From positions 1,922,001 to 1,986,000 of the forward strand of contig NZ_JAGGMZ010000001.1 of assembly GCF_017875735.1 (NCBI RefSeq): 64,000 bases of DNA. The letters run 5' to 3'. Position 1 is the first letter of the stretch, and each line of letters begins with the position of its first letter. The notes below the pieces were generated by a model. The model saw only the letters and a program-made list of their open reading frames with translations, searched no databases and was not told the DNA's origin. A program made the translations under genes and the position numbers. The stretch comes from Arthrobacter sp. CAN_C5 (lineage in GTDB: Bacteria > Actinomycetota > Actinomycetes > Actinomycetales > Micrococcaceae). Shown here in pieces: positions 8,467-16,699 of this stretch.

Positions 8467-8505
8467 TAAGCATGCTTAGGTTTTACGGTAACAACTAAGC
8501 ATGCT
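8467..8505. promoter_or_regulatory. Duplicated palindrome, candidate operator for the stress cluster
   Basis: TAAGCATGCTTA (8467-8478) is a perfect 12-bp palindrome, and its first ten bases recur at 8496-8505, one site starting 29 bp after the other (just under three helical turns). The pair lies about 165 bp ahead of the first gene of the cluster. Spaced palindromes like this are typical binding sites for dimeric HTH regulators such as MarR proteins, one of which is encoded at the end of the cluster. The link to that protein is inference. Confidence 0.45.
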
Positions 8506-8668
8506 GTCTTTGTGGCGTTGATGGATTGAGCGGTCACCGTCAGGGATGTTGTCAAGCTTTTCTGCACTATGTGAAGCAGCGGTTCTCTAGTTTGAGGCGC
8601 GCGCCACATCCGATGCCAGATCAAGGGCCGAGGGTTTATCTCCCGGTCCGTTTACCGAAGGAGAAACC

Positions 8669-9463
8669 ATGAGTACCCAAAATTGGTCGGAAGACCCGAT
8701 AGTCCCAGTGTCACCTACGCACGGATCTGGTAACCCGGATGGTGGGCAGTCATCGTCGGGCCATGCGAAGGACGAAGCGAAGAATCTTGGTCATGAAGGA
8801 GCGGACGCGGCTAAGGGAGTTGCCCAGACCGCTGGGGCGGAGGCGAAGAATGTTGTAGGAGAAGCAAGCGCCCAGGCGAAGAACTTGCTCGGCGAGTTGG
8901 GATCCGATCTGAAGGATCAGGCTGGTGCCAGCCAGCAGAAAGCTGCCGAGGGCCTGCGTTCTATCAGTGATGAGCTGTCCTCGATGGCAGATAACGGGGA
9001 CCAGAATGGTCCCGCAAATGACCTGGTCCGCCAAGCCGCCCAACGCTCGGGCGACGTCGCAGGCTGGCTGGAAGGCCGCGATCCAGGATCACTACTTGAA
9101 GAAGTCAAGGGTTTCGCCCGCCGGCGCCCGGGAACGTTCCTGATGGTGGCAGCGGGTGCCGGTCTGCTCGCCGGACGACTGACTCGTGGGCTGGCCGGAG
9201 CAGGATCTGATGATCAGGATGCTACCCCAGCTAATCCCGCACCCGAGTACCCGCCGACAGTGCCCACGCAGCCGACTACGGGGAGCGGATTCGGCGCGCC
9301 TACTACCGCGACACCGGTCACCACCTCCACAGGAGTCCTTGATACCGAAACAGGTGTCACGGGGCGAGAGCAGACTTCGTTGAGTGATCCTCTAGCCGAT
9401 CCTCTGGCCACCGAACCAGGCCGGCAGACCCAGGGCGGACCACTGGACAGGGATCTGCGCTGA
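8669..9463 (+). CDS. LEA-like / apolipoprotein-like stress protein with one membrane segment
   Basis: 264 residues in three parts: a Ser/Gly-rich N-terminus; an alanine- and charge-rich helical stretch with repeated 'AK..' and 'EA.A' patterns at about residues 30-100 (AKDEAKNLGHEGADAAKGVA), like LEA or apolipoprotein repeats; and a hydrophobic helix near residue 160 (FLMVAAGAGLLAGRL) followed by a disordered Pro/Thr-rich tail. GAAGGAG lies six bases before the ATG. It is the first gene of a run with a holin-family protein and a DUF3618 protein; this trio recurs in soil Actinobacteria and is thought to act at the membrane under desiccation or osmotic stress. Molecular role unknown. Confidence 0.7.
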   Translation: MSTQNWSEDPIVPVSPTHGSGNPDGGQSSSGHAKDEAKNLGHEGADAAKGVAQTAGAEAKNVVGEASAQAKNLLGELGSDLKDQAGASQQKAAEGLRSISDELSSMADNGDQNGPANDLVRQAAQRSGDVAGWLEGRDPGSLLEEVKGFARRRPGTFLMVAAGAGLLAGRLTRGLAGAGSDDQDATPANPAPEYPPTVPTQPTTGSGFGAPTTATPVTTSTGVLDTETGVTGREQTSLSDPLADPLATEPGRQTQGGPLDRDLR

Positions 9464-9912
9464 TGAGTGGAACACACACCGGAGGTTCCCCAGCGTATGA
9501 GCCGCCGAGGAGCGAGGCCGAGGGCCGGGCAGCCAATGAATCGCTGGGTTCACTCCTGAGCGATGTCAGCCGCGACCTTTCGACCTTGATGCGTCAGGAA
9601 TTGGAACTGGCTAAAGCCGAGTTACGTGAAACCGGAACCCAGGTGGGTAAAGGCGCAGGAATGCTCGGCGGAGCCGGCGTAGCGGGGCACTTCGTTTTGC
9701 TGTTCCTGTCCCTGGCCCTGATGTGGGGTTTGGGTGAGCTGGTCGGTCTCGGCTGGTCCTCAGTGATCGTCGCAGTGCTCTGGGGAATTGTCGCAGCCGT
9801 CCTCGCGATGAAAGGCAAGAAGGAACTCAAAGCCGTCCGCGGCATGCCTGACACCGCTGAAACCCTCAAAGAAGTCCCTTCCACTCTGAAGCCAGGTGAG
9901 CACACCCCATGA
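9463..9912 (+). CDS. Actinobacterial phage-holin-superfamily (DUF1469-like) membrane protein
   Basis: 149 residues. An N-terminal amphipathic part contains the family pattern SLGSLLSDVSRDLSTLMRQE followed by LELAKAELRETG. Two membrane helices follow, at about residues 68-90 and 96-117. Despite the family name, nothing suggests phage lysis; chromosomal members are membrane-associated proteins of unknown function. TGATG overlap with the upstream gene and ATGA overlap with the DUF3618 gene show translational coupling in one operon. Confidence 0.8.
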   Translation: MSGTHTGGSPAYEPPRSEAEGRAANESLGSLLSDVSRDLSTLMRQELELAKAELRETGTQVGKGAGMLGGAGVAGHFVLLFLSLALMWGLGELVGLGWSSVIVAVLWGIVAAVLAMKGKKELKAVRGMPDTAETLKEVPSTLKPGEHTP

Positions 9913-10502
9913 GCCAGACACCAGAACAAATCCGCGCCGACATCGAACGGACACGAGCCGAACTCGGAACCGACGTCGATGCCGTAGCCGACAAGGTGAA
10001 CCCCTCAAACATTGCCCACCGTCAAACGGACAAAGTGAAGCACGCCGCAGGAAACGTAAAGGACAAAATCATGGGCTCTGCCGACAACGTCAAAACCAAT
10101 GTCATAGGTTCCGCCGAAAATGCCGGCGGTGCGGTGCACGACGCCCCGCACCAGCTCACCGACAAAGCCAAGGGCAACCCCCTCGCCGCGGGGCTCATCG
10201 CCTTCGGCGCCGGCATGCTCGTCGCTTCGCTAATTCCCGCAAGCGAAAAAGAGAAGGACGCCGCGTCAGCCCTGAAAGACAAAGCCCAACCACTGACAAC
10301 CGAAATCGCTGACTCCGCCAAACAGGTCATGGAAGACCTGAAGGAACCCGCCCAGGACGCAGTGAACTCGGTCAAGGAAACAGGGGCTGACTCAGCTCAA
10401 ACCGTGAAGGACGAAGGAACCGGCGCCGCTTCGGACCTCAAAGACAAGTCCCAGGACGCCAAAGACAACGTCCAATCCAGTCACAACAGCGGCACCGTCT
10501 AA
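9909..10502 (+). CDS. DUF3618-domain membrane-anchored protein
   Basis: 197 residues. The N-terminal 50 residues carry the DUF3618 pattern (QIRADIERTRAELGTDVDAV, then ADKVNPSNIA). A long helical region with Lys/Asp/Ala repeats follows, then a single glycine-rich membrane segment (LAAGLIAFGAGMLVASLI, near residue 100) and a second LEA-like helical tail full of Ala, Lys, Asp and Ser. The same 'VKDK...' pattern as in the first gene of the operon suggests the proteins interact or share a coiled-coil mode. Overlaps the holin-family gene by four bases. Confidence 0.8.
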   Translation: MSQTPEQIRADIERTRAELGTDVDAVADKVNPSNIAHRQTDKVKHAAGNVKDKIMGSADNVKTNVIGSAENAGGAVHDAPHQLTDKAKGNPLAAGLIAFGAGMLVASLIPASEKEKDAASALKDKAQPLTTEIADSAKQVMEDLKEPAQDAVNSVKETGADSAQTVKDEGTGAASDLKDKSQDAKDNVQSSHNSGTV

Positions 10503-10551
10503 CACTCGCCGGGATCTAAGGAATCCCCACACACACCTCTAGGAGGGAACA

Positions 10552-11019
10552 ATGACCGCATCACATCAACCGGTTCGTCAGGACCGGGAAAAAACCACCA
10601 TGCAAAAGGCCGCCATGGCCGTAGGCATCGTGTTCGTGCTCTTCGGTGTCCTGGGATTCGTTCCCGGGGTCACCACCGAGTTCGACCAGATGGACATGGC
10701 AGGGCATGAATCTGAAGCCCTCCTGCTGGGCCTGTTCCAGGTCTCGATCCTTCACAACATCGTCCACCTGCTCTACGGCGTCGCTGGCCTGGTGCTGGCA
10801 CGGACGTACGCCAATGCAAAAAACTATCTCCTGATCGGAGGTGTCCTCTACCTGGTGCTGTGGATCTACGGACTGGTGATAGACCTCAACTCAGACGCCA
10901 ACTTCGTGCCCTTCAACGACGCGGATAACTGGTTGCACCTATTCCTGGGCGTCGGAATGATCGCGCTGGCACTGATCCTGAGCCGCAAACGGGACCACGC
11001 CACCACAAACCGGGTCTAA
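10552..11019 (+). CDS. DUF4383-domain four-helix membrane protein
   Basis: 155 residues with four predicted membrane helices (residues about 20-40, 63-85, 92-115 and 130-148). The pattern FQVSILHNIVHLLYGVAGLV and then NWLHLFLGVGMIAL, with histidines in the second and fourth helices, is typical of DUF4383. AGGAGG lies about six bases before the ATG. It follows the DUF3618 gene by 49 bp and is probably in the same transcript, ended by the hairpin at 11031. Function unknown. Confidence 0.8.
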   Translation: MTASHQPVRQDREKTTMQKAAMAVGIVFVLFGVLGFVPGVTTEFDQMDMAGHESEALLLGLFQVSILHNIVHLLYGVAGLVLARTYANAKNYLLIGGVLYLVLWIYGLVIDLNSDANFVPFNDADNWLHLFLGVGMIALALILSRKRDHATTNRV

Positions 11020-11030
11020 AACACCACACC

Positions 11031-11056
11031 GCCGGGGCCTCTCATGAGGTCCCGGC
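11031..11056. terminator. Hairpin after the DUF4383 gene
   Basis: Eleven-bp stem (11031-11041 with 11046-11056, one G-T pair) and loop TCAT, 11 bases after the stop codon. No T-run follows; C-rich downstream sequence is common for actinobacterial terminators. Confidence 0.65.
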
Positions 11057-11105
11057 GGCTCCCCCTCCCCCACCCCCGTAAATTCGTTCCCTCAAGGAAA
11101 TTTAG

Positions 11106-12188
11106 ATGAGTACAACCACCCCGGTCCGAGCAGTGCGTGTGGCCAAGCCCAACGACGTCGTCGCGTCGTACTCGATCCTGCTCAAGCAGGTGCGCAAGGA
11201 AGGATTATTGAACCGTCGACGACGCTTCTATGTGGCCGTCTTCGCTGCACTTACGCTGGCGATGGGTGCGGCCTGGACGGGGTTCGCCCTGCTGGGTGAC
11301 ACCTGGTTCCAGTTGCTGATCGCCGCGGTGCTCGGCATCGTCTTCACGCAGATTGCGTTCCTGGCCCACGAGGCGTCCCACCGGCAGATCTTCAAGACCC
11401 GTAGCGCCAATGACTGGTCAGGGCGGATCTTGGCGGCCGGCGTCGTCGGCATCAGTTACCAGTGGTGGATGAATAAACACACCCGCCACCACAACGATCC
11501 CAATGTGGTGGGCAAGGACCCCGACATCGAGATCGACACTATTTCCTTCATCGAGGAAGACGCAGCAAAGGCCAAAGGGTTCCACGCGTGGATCACCCGC
11601 CGCCAGGGCTACCTGTTCTTTCCCCTCCTCACCTTCGAGGGACTAAACCTGCACGCCAAATCGATCAGCACCCTCTTCCGCCCGGGAGCCGTCCAGGGTC
11701 GCTGGGTCGAGCTCGCGCTCCTGGCCGTGAGATTCGGCGCCTACCTGGGTGTCCTGTTCTGGTTCCTGCCCGTCGGTATGGCCTTCGCCTTCATCGGCGT
11801 GCAGATGGCGGTATTCGGCATCTACATGGGTGCGTCCTTCGCCCCCAACCACAAGGGCATGCCGACCATCCCGAAGAACAGCAAGCTCGACTTCTTCCAG
11901 AAGCAAGTGCTGACCTCACGGAACATCAAGGGCGGGTCCTTCGTCAACAACGCGTTCGGCGGCCTGAACTTCCAGATCGAACACCACCTGTTCCCGGACA
12001 TGCCCCGCCCGCACCTCCGTCAGGCTGCGCTGATCGTCCGTGACCACTGCGAACGTCTCAAGGTTCCCTACACCGAGGTCGGGGTCGCCGCGTCCTACGG
12101 CGCCGTAGTCTCATACCTCAACCGCGTGGGACTAGCAGCCCGCGACCCCTTCGACTGCCCCATGGTGAATAAGTACCGGCGTTCATAG
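11106..12188 (+). CDS. Membrane fatty-acid desaturase (acyl-CoA/acyl-lipid, DesA-type)
   Basis: 360 residues with the three histidine boxes that bind the di-iron centre: HEASHRQ near residue 88, HTRHHNDPN near 125, and QIEHHLFP near 291-293. Four membrane spans surround them (two before box 1, two between boxes 2 and 3). It introduces a double bond into membrane acyl chains using O2 and an electron donor, raising membrane fluidity. AAGGAAA precedes the ATG. It has its own upstream region after a terminator, and a MarR gene follows by 53 bp. Placement behind the envelope-stress genes suggests a cold or membrane-stress role. The electron-donor partner is not encoded here. Confidence 0.92.
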   Translation: MSTTTPVRAVRVAKPNDVVASYSILLKQVRKEGLLNRRRRFYVAVFAALTLAMGAAWTGFALLGDTWFQLLIAAVLGIVFTQIAFLAHEASHRQIFKTRSANDWSGRILAAGVVGISYQWWMNKHTRHHNDPNVVGKDPDIEIDTISFIEEDAAKAKGFHAWITRRQGYLFFPLLTFEGLNLHAKSISTLFRPGAVQGRWVELALLAVRFGAYLGVLFWFLPVGMAFAFIGVQMAVFGIYMGASFAPNHKGMPTIPKNSKLDFFQKQVLTSRNIKGGSFVNNAFGGLNFQIEHHLFPDMPRPHLRQAALIVRDHCERLKVPYTEVGVAASYGAVVSYLNRVGLAARDPFDCPMVNKYRRS

Positions 12189-12241
12189 ATGAACCGTCTT
12201 GACGTCAAACGTGGCATCGAACGAAAAAGGGGGTCCACGTA

Positions 12242-12679
12242 ATGTTGGATCTGGACTTGGACCAATGGTCAACGAGCCGTCTGCTGCTGACAGCCACCCG
12301 TTTAGTGGAAAACGCGTGGAGCAAGGAACTCGCTGATTTCGGAATCACCCACGCCGGGCTGACAGTCCTGGTTGTGATCACCCTGCAGGGCGCGGGAACC
12401 CAAAGTGAAATTGCCCGGAGCGTGCGGGTCCAGCCACAAACCATGATCAGGATCCTGGATAACCTCGAATACAAAGGTTTCGTTGCCCGCGTACAAACCA
12501 GCGTCAACCAAAAAAAACAGCTATTCGCCATCACTCCCGCGGGCAGTAAAGTTCTTGATTCAACCGCTGAAATGGAACAGAACATTTTACCGCGAGACCA
12601 GCTCCCGGACGGGAGCGTACGTCGCTATCTGCAGCAAGCAATCGCTGAACTCACCCGCCCTCGCACCCGTGGCATGTGA
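12242..12679 (+). CDS. MarR-family transcriptional regulator
   Basis: 145 residues with the MarR winged helix: GITHAGLTVLVVITLQGAGT (helices 1-2), SEIARSVRVQPQTMIRILDN (recognition helix) and a wing around KGFVARVQTSVNQKKQLFAI. GGGGG lies about eight bases before the ATG. It probably controls the desaturase and perhaps the envelope cluster upstream, whose leader holds a duplicated palindrome at 8467-8505. MarR proteins usually repress and are released by small ligands. The regulated genes are inferred from position only. Confidence 0.85.
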   Translation: MLDLDLDQWSTSRLLLTATRLVENAWSKELADFGITHAGLTVLVVITLQGAGTQSEIARSVRVQPQTMIRILDNLEYKGFVARVQTSVNQKKQLFAITPAGSKVLDSTAEMEQNILPRDQLPDGSVRRYLQQAIAELTRPRTRGM

Positions 12680-12755
12680 CCTATTTCGTGGTTGCACTGT
12701 GTTCGACTGCTTCGGAGCTGGCCAGAACGTATCGCACCAGTTCTTTGCCGGAAAG

Positions 12756-12776
12756 AGCTGGCTCAAAGAGCCAGCT
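12756..12776. terminator. Hairpin(s) after the MarR gene
   Basis: A perfect 9-bp stem (12756-12764 with 12768-12776) around AAA lies 77 bases past the marR stop. A second, shorter hairpin (TGGGCC 12797-12802 with GGCCCA 12809-12814) follows. Together they probably end the marR transcript. Confidence 0.55.
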
Positions 12777-12845
12777 ACCAAAATCCAGGTCGCTGTATGG
12801 GCCTAGGAAGGCCCAGTGATTGGGCCCCCGTTAGCAGTCCAGCGT

Positions 12846-13595
12846 CTATGCGATAGCTGATTTGTTCTCTTGCGTCCAGGTTTCCCAGTAGAGCTTCGGC
12901 GTCATGCCGTTCAGGGATCCGTGGGGCCGTTCATGATTGTAGATCTCTTTCCATTCCTCGGCCAAATACTTCGCCTCGGCCATCGTGTCCATGATTTCTC
13001 CGGAGAGCTGTTCCCTTCTGAACTGGGCGTTGAAAGATTCGATGAAGCCGTTCTGCCACGGTGAACCCGGATCGATAAACGCGGTCTCCACCCCGGCAGT
13101 GGCGCACCAATCGACCAGCGCGGCCGCGGTGAACTCCGGCCCGTTATCCGAGCGCACATAGGTCGGGACGATGCCGGTTTCGGCGATGATGTCCTCCAGT
13201 GCCGCGACCACATCGGTCGCAGTGAAGGACCGTCTCGGGATGACAGCCAGGGCGGTGCGGGTGTATTCATCGATCACGTTGAAGAACCGGATATGCCGCC
13301 CGCACGAAGTCACATCGGATTGGAAATCGAAGCTCACCACATGCATCGGGTACTCAGCCCTGAGACGCTTCCGCACCTTGGGCTTGCAGGTGAGCCCCTC
13401 GAGGCGCCAGAGCCGGCGCACCCGCTTCTTATTCAGTGCCATGCCGTCCCAGCCTGGCTGGCCAAGTAGGTGCCAGCAGGCCTTGCGTTGTTCTTCGAAC
13501 CTGATCTCCGGTCGGCCTTTGCGCAGCACGGACCGGTTCTGCCCCAACACCTTGCAGGCGAACCTTTCGGACGCCCCGAACCGCTCCTGCGCCAT
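12846..13595 (-). pseudogene. IS3-family transposase OrfB with internal deletions
   Basis: The 249-residue frame has the C-terminal catalytic core (SFDFQSD, YVRSDNGPEFTAAALVDW and SPWQNGFIESFNAQFRRE), so all three acidic residues are present. The N-terminal half is about 50 residues short of the family: sequence jumps at RFEEQRKACWHLLGQPGW and again at PKVRKRLRAEYPMHV, where segments normally linking the HTH and core are absent. The real start would lie further upstream, overlapping orfA. With a frameshifted orfA the element is almost certainly inactive. Confidence 0.75.
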
Positions 13596-13624
13596 ACGGA
13601 CCGCACGGCGGCGAGGTTCGGGCC

Positions 13625-13901
13625 TCAGAATTTTCCCCGCGCCACCTCATTCAAAATATCGATGGCCAGGACCTGATCGGCTAACAGCTTCTTCAGCCGG
13701 GCGTTCTCCTTCTCGAGCTCCTTGGTCCGTTTCGTCGACTCGGCCTTCTCGCCGCCGTACTGGTTCAGCCACCGGTACCACGTCGCCTCGGTCACCCTGC
13801 AATTCCTTCACGATCTCAATCATCGGCCGACCGTCGTTGAGCATCTTCTGGCCCTGACGGACCTTCGCGATGACCTGATCCGGGGTATGTCTACGTGCCA
13901 T
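13625..13901 (-). pseudogene. IS3-family transposase OrfA with frameshift
   Basis: Begins MARRHTPDQVIAKVRQGQKM and continues to EIVKELQ. The expected continuation (VTEATWYRWLNQYGGEKAES, then KELEKENARLKKLLADQVLA and ILNEVARGKF) is found in another frame from about 13800 down to the stop at 13625. One inserted or deleted base near 13800 separates the two parts. Confidence 0.8.
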
Positions 13902-13962
13902 AATCTGTGAATTTCCTCCTGCATCCATTATCGGATGCGAAACTCACACAGTCACCGGACTC

Positions 13963-14097
13963 CTACCCGGGGACCCAACCAGCCGGACTGTACCCTCCCG
14001 CAACTGCAGACACGAGCACAACTGCGGCGCCCAAGATTCCACCGGCGAACACCATCTTGAAGAATACACCGGCCAGCGGTGTCGTGTTTTCCCTCAT
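13963..14097 (-). pseudogene. Truncated paralogue of the membrane protein at 26680-27240
   Basis: The first 44 codons (MRENTTPLAGVFFKMVFAGG and onward through one membrane helix) match the start of the 186-residue membrane protein at 26.7 kb, and the upstream DNA is similar as well (GTCGTGTTTTCCCTCAT followed by CCTACGTGCC in both, plus strand). After SPAGWVPG a stop follows, and beyond lies the decayed IS3 element, which probably removed the rest. Recent local duplication or import of a second allele would explain it. Confidence 0.75.
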
Positions 14098-14198
14098 CAT
14101 AAGAACCCTACGTGCCTAACCTCTGAGGCGATAGGCCACGAGACTGTGACCTGCCCTGGACTGATCGCCAAGTCTGCTCGCTGGGCAGCCTGGCGTGG

Positions 14199-14633
14199 CT
14201 AAGAGCGGATGGCGCCAATGCCTTCTTGATGCTCATCGTACCGACGACCTTCCGCGTTCGGGCCGAGGAGCATCAAGAAGAGAAGCACTAGCTGACCAAC
14301 AACTGGTATCGCGATCACCAAAAGTAACCACCCACTTTCGTTGGCGTCGTGGAGTCGGCGTATGCCAAGTGCGATGCTGGGGACAATGGTGGCAGCTATC
14401 CAAAGCGCGAAGAGCGCATATCCGATGGCTACAACCGGTTCGGCGGTGAGATGCCCGATCGATGGATAAACACGACCACTGGAAGTCATCAGTATGTTCA
14501 ACAAACTGCACACAACTCCCGAGATAAGAACCCACCACCAGAACTCGCTCCGGCTGGCACGCCCTGATGTTGTGGCGTACTTTTTGAAGAAGCGTTGCGC
14601 TGAAGCCTTTGGCGATGCGCCGTAGTGCGGCAA
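14199..14633 (-). CDS. DUF805-family membrane protein (possible N-terminal nonsense codon)
   Basis: 144 residues with four membrane helices and the DUF805 pattern FFKKYATTSGRASRSEFWWW near the start and IRRLHDANESGWLLL later. It is a paralogue of the protein at 28638-29138, including the linker before YGASPK. The usable start here is TTG. A better start (ATG at 14684, eight bases behind CCTGGGGAA, the same context as the paralogue) is in frame but blocked by TGA at 14673-14675 three codons later. A likely TATAAT promoter box lies at 14719-14724. It is either a slightly shortened gene or a young pseudogene. DUF805 function is unknown. Confidence 0.7.
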   Translation of the reverse strand: MPHYGASPKASAQRFFKKYATTSGRASRSEFWWWVLISGVVCSLLNILMTSSGRVYPSIGHLTAEPVVAIGYALFALWIAATIVPSIALGIRRLHDANESGWLLLVIAIPVVGQLVLLFLMLLGPNAEGRRYDEHQEGIGAIRS

Positions 14634-14718
14634 CCAAACCGGCGGGCCGGGTGCGGCTTGTGCCGGAGTGTTTCATGCAGCCATCTGTTCCCCAGGAAGT
14701 GATGCAATTGGTGGGTCC

Positions 14719-14724
14719 ATTATA
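14719..14724 (-). promoter_or_regulatory. TATAAT -10 box upstream of the DUF805 gene
   Basis: A perfect -10 hexamer on the minus strand 35 bp before the ATG at 14684. No good -35 hexamer is visible 17 bp further upstream, so strength is uncertain. Confidence 0.45.
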
Positions 14725-14841
14725 CGGGCATATACACCTCAGAAGCCGCTACCGGGCCCAGCCCCCGGCGAGGTGACCGAGGGCTAAGCAGGCCAGTTGA
14801 GGTTGCTGATCGCCAGACCCAATTGCCGCACACCAGAGGGT

Positions 14842-15281
14842 ATGACCGAGAACCCAGCACGCCAGCCCCGAGGCATCCCTGTCGGTGGACTGTTCGCCGC
14901 CACCTCCCACAGTGAGTCCGACCTCCAGCTCACACCAACGATCGATTACTCACCGCTCGAGCCTGCCGCCGACGCCCCTCTCCCCCGCCCTGTTGAGACC
15001 CAGCGGCGCATGCGTGGCAACAAATTCTACCCAGGCGTCCGGGAGATGGACAAGTGGCCTGCCATCGGCACCAACCAGGAGACTCAGCTGGCGGAGATCA
15101 AGATGCAGGCCCATTACTTCCAGGGCAACATGGACTGGTACGTGGCCGAGTACGACCCCAAGACGCAAAACGCCTGGGGGTACGCCGACCTGGGGTTCGG
15201 GATGGGCAAAGGGGAGACTTCCACCTGCCGAAGACTTCTGCCAGGGGATATTCTCGTATTGAGTTGGGTGGCGATAGCTAG
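14842..15281 (+). pseudogene. DUF2958-like mobile-element protein, frameshifted
   Basis: Starts MTENPARQPRGIPVGGLFAA and contains the recognisable core MQAHYFQGNMDWYVAEYDPK followed by NAWGYADLGFGMG. This resembles DUF2958 proteins, small proteins of conjugative and integrative elements. After GKG the homology appears to switch frame (GDFHLPKTSARGYSRIELGG) and ends at the TAG at 15281. The unshifted frame runs on to 15384 with an unrelated tail. Probably one missing or extra base near 15212. Lies next to an excisionase-like gene and an integrase remnant, supporting origin from an integrated element. Confidence 0.5.
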
Positions 15282-15550
15282 CCGGTTTTGCGTCCCTGAA
15301 GGAGCATCGCTAGCGCGGCCCCTTCGTCCATTTCGACCACGGGTTGCGGCGTCAAAGATCCTGAGCGATAGGCCATGGAGATAATCTCATCGAGGTTCTC
15401 TTCGGAGAAGCGCACCGTCCGCTTATCGAAGCGCAGGTGTAACCAGACACCCTGGTAGACCTTTTCCCGGACTGAACGTTCGGAAATACCAAGTCGCACA
15501 GCGACCTCTTTGGGGCTCATAAATTCGGTTTGTAGCTGCGACTCTGCCAT
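15278..15550 (-). CDS. Excisionase-like helix-turn-helix protein
   Basis: 90 residues with a MerR-like HTH_17 motif: MSPKEVAVRLGISERSVREK then YQGVWLHLRFDKRTVRFSEE, the pattern of small DNA-binding proteins (AlpA/Xis type) that direct excision or regulate integrative elements. The C-terminal 30 residues are acidic and of unknown role. Its stop overlaps the end of the DUF2958-like pseudogene by four bases, convergently. Together with the attachment site at 17318 and the integrase remnant it marks a decayed integrative element. A purely regulatory role is equally possible. Confidence 0.65.
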   Translation of the reverse strand: MAESQLQTEFMSPKEVAVRLGISERSVREKVYQGVWLHLRFDKRTVRFSEENLDEIISMAYRSGSLTPQPVVEMDEGAALAMLLQGRKTG

Positions 15551-15697
15551 CGCGTCATCCTTCTGTCACCGCGGACACTTAGTTATCCGTCAGGTACTTC
15601 TATGCACGTAATCTCACCACGGCTGTACGACATTCCTTTTCGGCCCGTTTTCGCGTGGTCGGCGCGGAATCTGTCAAGTCAAATGAGACAGTTTGGG

Positions 15698-16699
15698 TTA
15701 GTTCATGTGGGGTTCGTTTTCGGGCTGGTTGATCCAGAATTGGGTTGGCATGGTTGGCGGGTGCGGTCGGCGACCGAACCGTTCGGGGTGGGCGTGGTAG
15801 GCGGCGGTGAGGGTGTTCTGCCGGTCCTGGTCGATGGCGTCGGCGGTGCCGAAGTGGACCGAGGCCGGGGTGTGCCAGGCAATGCCGGAATGACGGTGGA
15901 TGTAGTTGTACTCGTAGAAGAAGCCGGCGCAGAACTCGCGGGCGTGTGCCAGCGACGCGAAGGACGCCAGGAACTCGGGCAGGTATTTCAGCGTCTTGAA
16001 CTGGGCCTCACTGAACGGGTTGTCGTTGCTCACCCGGGGCCGTGAGTGCGACCGGGCCACTCCCAGATCGGTCAGCAGCGCCGAGACGGGTTTGGAGGTC
16101 ATCGAGGTGCCGCGGTCGGCGTGCACGGTGTGTGGGATAGCGCCGTTACGTTCGATGGCCTCCGCGAGGAAGTCGGCTGCCAGCAGGGAGTCCTCGACCG
16201 GGGAGATGATCCAGGATGGGTTGAACCGCGAGTAGATGTCGATCAGCACGTAGAGCTGGTAGAAGACCCCCTTGTCCGGGCCGCGCAGTTTGGTGATGTC
16301 CCAGGTCCATACCTGCGACGGCCCGTCGGCGAGCAGCTCGGGTTTGATCTTTGCCGGATGGGTCGCGAGCCGCCGGCGTTCGCGGCTTTGGCCGGCCGCC
16401 CGGGCGATCCGATACATCGAGGACACTGAGCACCAGTAGCGAGCCTCATCGAGCTCGCGGGCCCAGATCTGGCCGATCGCCAGATCCGCGTACGCCGGAA
16501 TGTTGATCAGCGCGAGCACCGCCGCCCGCTCGGCGCCCGAGAGCGCCTGGCCGTTTTCAGGCACGGCCCGGGCCGGTCGCGGACCCTGCACCGGACCGCG
16601 GGCGTGGCGGTAGTGGGTGGCCCGTGGGCGACCCAGCAGGGCGCAGGACCTGGTGATTGGTATCCCCGCCGCACGTAGCTCGGTGAATGTCGCGCTCAT
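15698..16699 (-). CDS. IS3-family transposase OrfB, copy 2
   Basis: 333 residues. Helical N-terminal region, then the DDE core: WTWDITKLRGPDKG with the first Asp, HTVHADRGTSMTSK with the second, RVSNDNPFSEAQFKTLKYLP with the Glu. The end carries IHRHSGIAWHTPASVHFG and WINQPEN. It is intact, whereas copy 1 has lost this tail. About as similar to the OrfB at 60.1 kb as subgroup members usually are. Overlaps OrfA by four bases. Confidence 0.92.
   Translation of the reverse strand: MSATFTELRAAGIPITRSCALLGRPRATHYRHARGPVQGPRPARAVPENGQALSGAERAAVLALINIPAYADLAIGQIWARELDEARYWCSVSSMYRIARAAGQSRERRRLATHPAKIKPELLADGPSQVWTWDITKLRGPDKGVFYQLYVLIDIYSRFNPSWIISPVEDSLLAADFLAEAIERNGAIPHTVHADRGTSMTSKPVSALLTDLGVARSHSRPRVSNDNPFSEAQFKTLKYLPEFLASFASLAHAREFCAGFFYEYNYIHRHSGIAWHTPASVHFGTADAIDQDRQNTLTAAYHAHPERFGRRPHPPTMPTQFWINQPENEPHMN

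Larger units (their letters stand above)
12835..13935. mobile_element. Decayed IS3-family element
   Basis: Contains damaged orfA and orfB on the minus strand. It truncates the paralogous membrane-protein gene at 13963-14097, whose homology stops just at its right side. I could not find convincing terminal inverted repeats, so the limits are approximate. Different subgroup from the elements at 4.8, 6.2, 15.7 and 60.0 kb. Confidence 0.6.
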
